A DNA stretch of 64,000 bases from Armigeres subalbatus. Lineage: Eukaryota; Arthropoda; Insecta; Diptera; Culicidae. This document shows positions 56,561 through 64,000 of this stretch, piece by piece. The stretch lies in the NCBI RefSeq assembly GCF_024139115.2, contig NC_085141.1, positions 371,031,925 to 371,095,924 of the forward strand, read 5' to 3'. Both the position numbers and the translations under genes were made by a program. The number at the start of each line of letters is the position of its first letter. Within the stretch, counting starts at the first letter, position 1. Below the pieces are notes generated by a model. It saw only the letters and a list, made by a program, of their open reading frames with translations. It was not told the DNA's origin and searched no databases.

Positions 56561-57242
56561 CAAGGCTGTTCGTTAGGGCTGTTCGGGCACATTGAGAGTT
56601 GACGTAAAATCAATGTCAACTTCTCTCCACGAACAGCCTAGATGGCCGTGTGATGTCGGCAGCTGGTTATCTGGCTAAGAATAACATTACGGATTGCCTG
56701 TTCCAGTGGTAAAAGTCCACCATACAGGTGACCCCTAATTCTCGGTGTGATGCGGCTTTATGCTTACCGTGCCTACGAATGAATGGTTCCCTGGTCTAAT
56801 AACTTGTCATGAAAAACCCAACTTAATTCACAGTGGTGATACTGCCTTTCTCGCAGTTAGCCAAGTCACCAACCTAATATGGAGCTAATATAGTTCGATG
56901 TGTCATTTTCTTAATAACTTCTAAATGCAACGGTCGATCGTTACGAAATTCAATAGTGATCAACTAGGATTTGCCCTCTGTCGAATGCAACTTGTTGCGA
57001 GAAAATCGGTTAAAGATTACTATATGATAAGTTGTCTAATGTTTTTCTTAGCTTTTGTGCACACACATACACACGGACAGACAGACATGTCGATTGGTAT
57101 ATAACACTATGGGTCTCCGAGACATATATAAAAAGTTCGTATTCGGAGTGAAATGATAGCCTTTCGGTACAACTTTGTTGTACGAGAATGGCAAAAACGG
57201 GATTTTTTTAAAAACTTCTCAAACATTCTAGAAGAAAATTAA
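56561..57242. other. Spacer with a small hairpin
   Basis: At about 56,565-56,640 AGGCTGTTCG and CGAACAGCCT flank GAGAGTTGAC and GTCAACTTCTC, giving a small nested hairpin. The rest, including ACACACATACACACGGACAG near 57,060, shows no gene. Confidence 0.4.
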
Positions 57243-57555
57243 TGAATTATTGACAGTGGCTGATTTTCTACCCGCCGCAGCCACATCCAGGCGCTATAGT
57301 ATATGCGCAAAATAGCCAGCATGAGTTGACCGCCGGAAATGTGTATGGCGAAAGACATCTAACGCGGGTTTTCTCAAAATTAGGAACTTTTCATGAAAAA
57401 ATATTTGGTACCGATTATGTGGAACGTGTCCGCTACTACGCCTACCAAATATTGTTTTGATTAAGGTACTTATTTTCGAGATATTAAACATTAGATGTCT
57501 TTCGCCACACTGATTTCTAAAAGTTAACTCCTAGTGTGCCGCTGTAAGCACGCTG
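57243..57555 (-). repeat. Quasi-palindromic repeat, copy 2 (inverted)
   Basis: Inverted relative to copies 1 and 3: it begins GGCTGATTTTCTACCCGCCG and ends AGTTAACTCCTAGTGTGCCG. It carries the same GTCCGCTACTACGCCTACCA core. Confidence 0.75.
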
Positions 57556-57589
57556 AAAGCAGGCAATGAATCGCCTACTTTGAGCATGC

Positions 57590-57885
57590 TTACAGCTGCA
57601 TACTAGCAGTTAACTTTCTGAATTCAGTATGGCGAAAGGCACCTAAGGTTCGATTTCTTAAAATTAAGCACCTTCATCAAAAAAGTAGGCGTAGTAGCGG
57701 ACGCCTCCCTATATAAACGGTACCAAATAGTTTTTCACAAAAAGTTCCTAATTTTGAGAAAATCCACGTTAGATGTCTTTCCCCATAAAAATTTCTGGCG
57801 GTTAACTCATGCTGACTATTTGCGCATATACGATAGGGCCTGGATGTGGAAGCGGCGAGTAGAAAATCAGTCACTGCCAATTATT
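57590..57885 (+). repeat. Quasi-palindromic repeat, copy 3
   Basis: The most complete plus-oriented copy: starts TTACAGCTGCATACTAGCAG, contains GTAGGCGTAGTAGCGGACGC and ends GCGGCGAGTAGAAAATCAG. Its left (AGTTAACTTTCTGAATTCAG) and right (TTTCTGGCGGTTAACTC) halves match in reverse complement with gaps. Confidence 0.75.
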
Positions 57886-58162
57886 CATTCATTGAAAACG
57901 GTTAGCAGTACTTTCTTTCTACTGCAATATAAACGCAATTTATCGATTTCAATTTTTATTTTATGATATTACACTTGACAGAGTATAAGAAAATTTCAAC
58001 ACCGTACTGCTTTCCGTTTTTAATTAATTTGCTTCTAGAATTTTTGAAAAGAGTTTTAAAAAAATCCCGTATGCTTCCCCGTGCATTTTTTTCTTTTCAG
58101 GTAGGTATCATCCTTCGACTTCTTCTTCTTCATGCAACCTTTAATCGCCAATGCATTATTAG

Positions 58163-58440
58163 CAGTGGCTGATTTTCTACCCGCCGCTTCCACATCCAGG
58201 CGCTATCGTATATGCGAAAATAGCCAGCATGTGTTAACCGCCAGAAATTTGTAAGACGAAAGATATCTAACGCTGGTTTTCTCAAAATTAGGAACTTTTC
58301 CTGAAAAACTATTTGGTAACGGTTATGTAGGAAGGTGTCCGCTACTACGCTTACCAAATATTTTTTCGATGAAGGTGCTTAATTTTGAGAAATGGAACCT
58401 TAGATGCCTTTCGCCATACTGATTTCAGAAAGTTAACTGG
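58163..58440 (-). repeat. Quasi-palindromic repeat, copy 4 (inverted)
   Basis: Inverted like copy 2, starting GTGGCTGATTTTCTACCCGC and ending CAGAAAGTTAACTGG, with GTCCGCTACTACGCTTACCA in the core. It lies about 190 bp from the mariner. Confidence 0.75.
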
Positions 58441-58626
58441 AGTGACATGGAAGATTCATTGAAAGTATACAGCTAGAATTTAGTATGGATGTACAATGAA
58501 ATCTCTTTTATTGTTTAGAACTGTAAAACAAGTCATTATAACAAAGATCCGAAAAATTTTGTCAGCAACAAAATAGAAGACAATTTTGTTGCTAGCTTTT
58601 TATCCCGTTATTTTGCATTATATCTA

Positions 58627-59922
58627 AAGCTTGATCCACTTAGTATTTGGCCGCACGAAATTAGACATTTCTTTGCCAAAAAAGTACATAAAAAGGTGCT
58701 TCAAGTTTTATTATACAGGGAATTTAGTAAACTTTGAAGGAAAAAATATCGAAAAATTATTCATTGGCATTTCGGATGAATTCTCGGACTTTTCTCTCAA
58801 TACCACTCGTTATTTTTTGCACAGTAGAACGGTCAACTTAATCTGCCATTTTTTCACACCACTTCTCCATATGATACGGTTTTCTGATTGTATTGCATTA
58901 TTTCTCAAGTTTCCCTATGATAATTGCCTTATATTTTTCGTTGGGACGAAAATTTGGGCATTTTGGTGGGTTGATAGTTTTTTCAATAACGTCATTATTA
59001 TTCGGTTCATACCATTCCATTACATCCCGTCTGTAATGGCAGCTTGTTGAATCAGGCCAAAGCAACACCGGACAGTCGTGTGATTGAATGGATGGCAAAA
59101 ATCGCTTCTGAAGACACTCCTTCTTGTATATTTGCCCATTTATGGTCACTCCAGTGATGAAAACTTTAGTTTTCTTTCCACAACTGCAGATGCTTTGTCA
59201 TACCATCAATTGGTGAGCAATCTTGCTTGCATAGACATATTTGAATTTTCTTGAGGCATTACCTTTCGGTATGGCAAGGTAAAACTTGTGTCCCGGGAAT
59301 TTAAAGTCAATTTTAATATTAATTTCATCGCCCATCAAAATACATCAATTGTATTTCGTCATAACTTGCTTGACCAGCATTCTTGTGCGATGTTTGGCAA
59401 CCAGGATCTGTTTCAGGGTCCTATTGGGATGCTTACTGATATCATACGACATGAAACCTTCGCACCGACAGATTATTTGAGCTGTGCTGTACCTTTTCGC
59501 TAAATCACGCAGGGAAATCCTAAAATGGTTCCGAACTGCTCTGCAGATTTTCACTTGTAGTTTCTGATCGTATCTTCCACTTCTACGACTGTTTTGTTCT
59601 ACGCGATCCAGCAATAGTGTTTCTCGATAACGTTTGACAGTTTTTACTGTTAATTTCGGTTATTTTAGATACTTTGAAATCATTTCCCCTGAACATGTTG
59701 GATTTCCAACGTGAGTGTGCGAAACTCGGTGCGAAATTTGTTTTCATCTCTCGCGTTCCATTTTCGATAACTTTTGAACGTGAGCATCAATACTGATGAA
59801 ACGTTCACCATAGATTAAACAAACCTTCCGCAACGATGTGATGTATTTTACTTCTCGGTACGGCCACCAGAGGCGCTGCAGTAATTGGAAAGAAACGGCC
59901 AAATACTAAGTGAATCGAGCTT
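58627..59922 (-). mobile_element. ITmD37E-type mariner, 1,296 bp, with TIRs and TA duplication
   Basis: Inverted repeats of about 27 bp (58,627-58,653 and 59,896-59,922) start AAGCTTGATCCACTTAG, with CTAAGTGAATCGAGCTT on the right. They are flanked by TA at 58,625-58,626 and 59,923-59,924. The length and the transposase fit the ITmD37E (DD37E) group known from mosquitoes. The element is complete in outline but its gene is broken. Confidence 0.9.
58720..59760 (-). pseudogene. Broken mariner transposase (DD37E type)
   Basis: Minus strand. The DNA-binding part reads SGRYDQKLQVKICRAVRNHF and SLRDLAKRYSTAQ (about 59,480-59,580). The catalytic residues are visible: first Asp in MGDEINIKIDF (about 59,320), second Asp in LLWPDSTSCHY (about 59,055), and Glu in PNEKYK (about 58,935). 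It is dead: stop codons follow TKYN and LMV in the central part, a frameshift lies near 58,945, and the first 50 codons are split by stops. Confidence 0.88.
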
Positions 59923-59924
59923 TA

Positions 59925-60635
59925 CAGCAAATTCTGATTTTGTACTATCATAGTTTCTACTTTTATGGAAATATTCGAGAATCTAACAATGATTACAAAA
60001 TTAGCATCGTATTCTCCGAAATATCAAAGCATACAAGGCAAATGATTTTTGTCATATTGTGTGCTGATAAAGGCTTGTTGCGAGGTGCGTTTGTCAGTAA
60101 CAAACTCTGTTGACGACAAAGGGTGTGTTGTTGGCTTTGCTCGAATATTGATTCCCTGTTGTTTATATCAATACAGAACAAAGTAATTAGCATCTTCGGA
60201 CGTATTTAGTTCGTAATATTCGAACTCTGCCAAAAGTAAGATTCTGAAACATAAAATACCTAAGACCATGTTTTCCAATTCTTAAAATTGACAGTGCTCA
60301 GAGCACAGATGCTAGCGCATCAGTAGGATCTAAATTATATCTTATTTGTTCAAGGTGACTCGGGGAGGCACTAAACACTGTGTTATTTTTCCTATCTTTC
60401 GTCTCTCTCTAGTATTATCACCTCGCATCTTTGAAGTGGCGTATTTCGATTTTCAGTTGTTTGATGTAACTGTAAAATGTATCAGCATGTAGATTTTGAG
60501 TAAGCACGCGCCGCCGGTGATACTTTTTCAAAATCATATTTGTTGCAGAAAAAAGTTAAGTATTCAATGATGAAAAAATGATGACGATTGATGATTGTTA
60601 GTGCTTCCCATGTTACCTTAATAATGCCTTGCAAT
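59925..60635. other. No supported gene
   Basis: AT-rich sequence with short open frames on both strands at 59,910-60,193 and no domain or terminal repeat recognised. Confidence 0.4.
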
Positions 60636-60639
60636 TGGA

Positions 60640-61300
60640 CTTAGTTCATCCAGGCATTCCTCCGGAAGTTCCTCCAGGACTTTCTCCGAAAGTTCCTTCG
60701 AGAATTCCTCCCCAAGTTCCTGCGGGAGATACTACAGAAGTTCCTCAAGAAAATCCTTCGAAAGTTCCTTCAGAAAATCCTCTGATAGTTCCTCCACAAA
60801 TTCCTCCGGGAGCTCCTTCAGAATTTCTTCCTGGTGTTCCACAAAGAAATTCCTTCAGAAGTTCCTCAAAGGAATTCCTCCAATAGTTCCTCAAAAGTAT
60901 TCCTCCGGAAATTTTTCAAGAGAATTCCTCCGGAAATCCCTCAAAAGATTTTCTCCGGAAGTTCCCCAAAGGTTCCTTAGGAAGTTTCTCAAAGGAATTC
61001 CTCCGGTAGTTCTACATAGGAATTCCTCAAGAAGTTCTTCAAAGGAATTCCTCAAGAAGTTCCACCAGGAATTCCTCCGGAACTTCCCAAAAGTAATTAT
61101 TCCGCATGTGCTTTCAGAAACTCCCCCGGGAGATCCGCCAGGAATATTTCCGCAGTTTTTTAAGGAATTACACCAGGAATTAATTCGAAAATTCCTCGAA
61201 GATTTTTCCCGGAAGCTCCACAGGAGGTTTACCTCCAGGAATTCTTACGGAAGCATCTCCAGACATCTTTCGAAAAACTCCTTATCCCCCAATAAACTTG
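60640..61300. repeat. Minisatellite, 12-bp unit TTCCTCCGGAAG, decaying rightward
   Basis: From 60,650 to about 60,850 the unit repeats in exact 12-bp steps, giving a four-residue protein-level pattern (IPPE VPPG, ENPS KVPS). From about 60,850 the spacing changes to about 24-30 bp with AAAGGAATTCCTC units. It is related to the GGAATTCC region at 15,780-19,700. The frame at 60,629-60,886 is a translation of the repeat. Confidence 0.8.
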
Positions 61301-61309
61301 AAATTGGGG

Positions 61310-62095
61310 GCGACTTCAATGCGAAGATAGGATCCGACAACTCGAACAATGAGCGCATTATGGGACGCCATGGTCTCGCAGAAATGAGCGAAAACGGAGA
61401 ACTGTTCGCAGAATTCTGTGGTAATAATGACATGGTGATCGGGGGATCGCTTTTCCCTCATCAACCGGTTCACAAGGTCACGTGGGTCTGCCTTGACGGC
61501 TTTACAGAAAATCAATCCGATCACATCTGAATCAGCCGAAAATGGAAACGGAGCCATCTTGATGTACGGAATAAACGAAGTGCCGATATGGGGCCATCCA
61601 CAAAGTACGTCACGCTCCTAGGGGGGAGGGGGGGTTCCGAACAGCGTGACGACTCATACAAAAATTTTAGAGGTTTAATACAAAAAGTGTGACGACGGGG
61701 GGTGGGGGTGTTGAAAATAGCCAAATTTTGAGTGACGTACTTTATGGATCTTCCCTATCGTGTCTGATCATCACCTCCTCATCGGCGAAATACGCCTGCG
61801 CGGATTTGTCGGCAGGAGGAGAGAGTTGGACGACAGTTCAACACACTGGAAGATGCCACGGTGAAATGGTCCTTCGTTGAAGAACTGGAGACGCGTGCTG
61901 CAGATATTCCGGAAGGTGGCAGCGTGAAAGACCAATGGACCGCCATCAAGAATGCCTTCATCGCCACCAGCGAGAATAATCTGGGCGAACTGCGCCCCCA
62001 GAGAAAACAATGGATCACTGATGAGACCTGGAGGAAGATATAGGAACGAAGAGAAGCCAAAGCCGCGATAGAGTAGTCAAAGCCGCGATAGAGTA
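61310..62095 (+). pseudogene. Second fragment of the RTE-like LINE (endonuclease and linker)
   Basis: A close copy of about 1,011-1,625: GGDFNAKIGSDNSNNERIMG onward, a TGA inside the DHICISRKW motif at 61,528-61,530, then the linker. It starts within a few bases of where the first copy starts. A MITE splits it at 61,589-61,755. It ends at about 62,095 in a 20-bp tandem repeat (CAAAGCCGCGATAGAGTAG). The RT domain is missing. Confidence 0.85.
61589..61755. mobile_element. TA-flanked MITE, 167 bp, GGGGCCATCC type
   Basis: The ends are inverted repeats: GGGGCCATCCACAAAGTACG on the left and CGTACTTTATGGATCTTCCC on the right. It is flanked by TA at 61,587-61,588 and 61,756-61,757; excision restores the LINE text GCCGATATCGTG. 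The inner arms GTCACGCT and CAGCGTGACGAC add pairing. I recognise this end as common in Aedes genomes. Confidence 0.85.
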
Positions 62096-62099
62096 GATA

Positions 62100-62260
62100 G
62101 GGGCCGGCGACTTCGTGGAAGGCCACGAACACGCTGGTATCGGACCTGGGGACCCTGAACGTTCGGGGAGACTGGAGGAACATCGCCCAAGACCGACAAT
62201 TCTGGAGCTCTACAATACGCCAGGCATAGGTGTATCGACGCTGTAGCCAACCAGGTATCC
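62100..62260 (+). pseudogene. C-terminal fragment of another LINE
   Basis: One frame reads LGTLNVRGDWRNIAQDRQFW and then SSTIRQA before a stop, the W-x-x-x-AQDR-x-x-W tail found at the C-terminus of many LINE proteins. It joins the RTE-like fragment without any visible target duplication. Confidence 0.5.
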
Positions 62261-62342
62261 AGGTAGGTCTTTTGTCGATTAGCTACAAAAAAATAACGAA
62301 ATCATCAGCTTCTTCATGGGTATATTTTGTTTTGACGTTTCT

Positions 62343-63706
62343 GTAGCCCCGTACCGCTGGGTAGACACCTTTGCGTGGTGTGTTACGGTGTAAGATCTAT
62401 CACGGTCACATTGTCAGCTACAGGTAGGGATGAATCGATACTAGTAAATACGAGTAAATACTCGATACTTTTAATTCGATACCAAGTACTTTTGGAATCG
62501 ATACTTCACCGTCTTCATTCAATGGTTTTCCAGACTAAACACTTACGTAAGATGAAGGACAACGGAGAATACCCAATAGACCAGTGAAAAATGTTATCGA
62601 ATACTTTCCACGACTGAAGCGGGAAACGAACCCTCAGCTCATAATAAACAACATACATATTTCTTTCAAAAAATATGCAAAACATTTCTTTCAAAAATAT
62701 TAAGAAAATCCCAAGTAATCGTTTCCAAGAAATTGGATAGTTGGCATCATACTGGGTGTTGAAGGTTGATTGGACACAAATATCTTTAGAAACGGTTTTA
62801 TTTATATTTTGATAAATTATTTTGAATACATACTAAAATATTTACTCAATAAATAAAGATTTCATAATAAATAATGCATAAAGTGTCCCGGATTAATCCA
62901 AGAAAAAAACTGGTCGCTTTACTTAATCCAATATCGGTTTAAAATTTCCTTAAACTCGATATTAAATGGCCCATAGTGTTGCAAAAGTACCATTTCATTG
63001 GAGAAGCATCAGAGAGATTCTTATCATTAGGTTAGGAATCCATGATCAAAAGATGCAATTTTACATATTTAATGTTTCACGTGAAATAAAGTTTAACAGC
63101 TTTAAATGCACTCTCAAGATAAACAAATTTAAGTATCAAAGAAGTGATAGTAAAGAAATGTGCTTAATTTTTTAGTGTTTCATTCAACATAATTCATGAA
63201 TAACTACTTGACAGTGACGACATAATCGTTTATGAATTGTACTTCAAATATTTGAGTACTCATATGATGCGAGTAGGTATCGATACTTTTCATTCGATAT
63301 TTTGTGGTATCGATACTTTTATACGATACTACTTTAAAGTAAAAGTATCGATACTTCAGTGGTATCGTTTCATCCCTAGCTACAGACAAATCCTGACCCA
63401 ACGAATACCTTCCCCAATATCCAACTCCGTGGTACTTATGAGGGTGTCGCTGAGTCGGGGGCCTCTCATTAAGTAAGTACTACATCAACACTTCCTTCCC
63501 CTTCCAAGTTACGGTGAAGATGGGCGTGGCCAGGAGTAGTAATCCTCATGCTTTTGTGATTTTTGTCCTAGATTGAAATCAAGGACCACACCCACCTTGA
63601 TTTCTGATAGCAATCTGGATAGGGATTTCAAAAGAAAAACATGAGTATCACTAGTGTCCAATCTACGAAGTACACCGTAACTATGCTATGATATGCTATG
63701 CTATGC
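62343..63706. mobile_element. Retroposed unit with 20-bp target duplication and CTATG tail
   Basis: A 20-bp direct repeat with one mismatch (62,323-62,342 and 63,707-63,726, TTTTGTTTTG-CGTTTCT) flanks a unit that starts GTAGCCCCGTACC and ends in a CTATG microsatellite. This is the layout of a LINE 3' end or SINE. Without the nested hAT the unit is about 400 bp. No protein domain seen, so it is probably non-coding 3' sequence. Confidence 0.7.
62425..63378. mobile_element. Non-autonomous hAT-type element, 954 bp, nested
   Basis: The ends are TAGGGATGAATCGATAC and its near complement GTATCGTTTCATCCCTA. An 8-bp flank GCTACAGG (62,417-62,424) and GCTACAGA (63,379-63,386) agrees at 7 of 8 positions. 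Subterminal GTATCGATACTT motifs recur at both ends, as hAT transposase-binding repeats often do. No transposase remains. It is inserted in the retroposed unit around it. Confidence 0.8.
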
Positions 63707-63726
63707 TATTTTGTTTTGGCGTTTCT

Positions 63727-64000
63727 ACATGTAGTAAATGTCAGTAAACTGTAGTAAAGGCTTAGTTCAAAATTTATTCATATCAAACATGTAGTTTTCT
63801 TTGTGAACCTCACTTTTGAGTAGATACTGGAACGGAAGAGGTTGGCATAAAAGTGTTTTTTTTTATTGGTTTTCAAGACTATGACGAAAAAACGAAAATA
63901 CCTGCCGTAACCATACTTCCTGAAAATGTTTAATAACTTTAAGGAAAACCATAAAAACACATTCAATTTCTTGGAAAGCCTCTAAACATTCTTGATTCGT
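63727..64000. other. Right edge, no supported feature
   Basis: AT-rich sequence to the window end. A minus-strand frame at 63,778-63,966 (62 codons) is lysine- and phenylalanine-rich without a domain. Confidence 0.4.

Noticed and set aside
61282..62183. Minus-strand frames over the second RTE-like fragment
   Set aside because: They are shadows of the plus-strand endonuclease and linker coding text.

Overview
The window looks like nuclear DNA of a culicine mosquito, most likely Aedes. It is AT-rich and almost wholly filled with transposons and tandem repeats. It carries an ITmD37E-type mariner, the GGGGCCATCC-type TA-flanked MITE common in Aedes, several LINE types and a tRNA-headed SINE. Host genes are sparse, spliced and have short GT-AG introns. 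Nothing suggests a bacterial or viral replicon. All family names come from motif recognition only; no database search was possible.

Host genes. Two are supported. (1) A small secreted TIL-domain protease inhibitor on the + strand (9,896-10,274), two exons with a 61-bp intron. (2) The 3' end of atypical protein kinase C (aPKC) on the - strand: a terminal exon at 36,502-36,589 ending in LMSLEDCV, and two alternative forms of the preceding C-tail exon, one at 36,736-36,851 and one 15 kb upstream at 52,000-52,121. The splice phases allow exactly one of the two to be used: including both, or neither, gives an immediate stop. The rest of the kinase lies outside the window or was not found.

Layout. 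1-4,860: a Jockey-like LINE broken by a 5'-truncated RTE-like LINE (12-bp target duplication) and by a 536-bp TA-flanked MITE. 4,860-9,850: sparse, with a complete 616-bp SINE (22-bp target duplication) and a small hairpin MITE. 9,896-10,274: the inhibitor gene. 10,496-14,160: a 1.15-kb inverted-repeat element containing a tRNA-like module, further MITEs and a satellite of about 140 bp. 15,780-19,700: decayed short-period repeats built on GGAATTCC. 20,700-25,250: a second Jockey-like LINE split by a 3.6-kb DNA transposon with terminal inverted repeats of about 415 bp and a decayed transposase of a family I cannot name. 26,525-32,200: a 5.7-kb minisatellite. 32,640-35,240: T-rich simple repeats. 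36,463-52,121: the aPKC 3' end; its 15-kb intron holds a second array of the same minisatellite in opposite orientation (41,085-46,345), a perfect 101-bp-armed palindrome, a LINE relic, a satellite, and an unrelated 23-bp minisatellite (48,940-51,690). 56,340-58,440: four alternating copies of one quasi-palindromic repeat. 58,627-59,922: a dead mariner. 60,640-63,730: a 12-bp minisatellite, a second RTE-like fragment carrying a MITE, and a retroposed unit with a hAT-type element nested inside.

The points most worth attention are the aPKC alternative exons, the two unrelated 23-bp minisatellites that both have self-complementary monomers, and the long-TIR transposon. The very long open frames in the minisatellites follow from a 23-bp period without stops and are not treated as genes.
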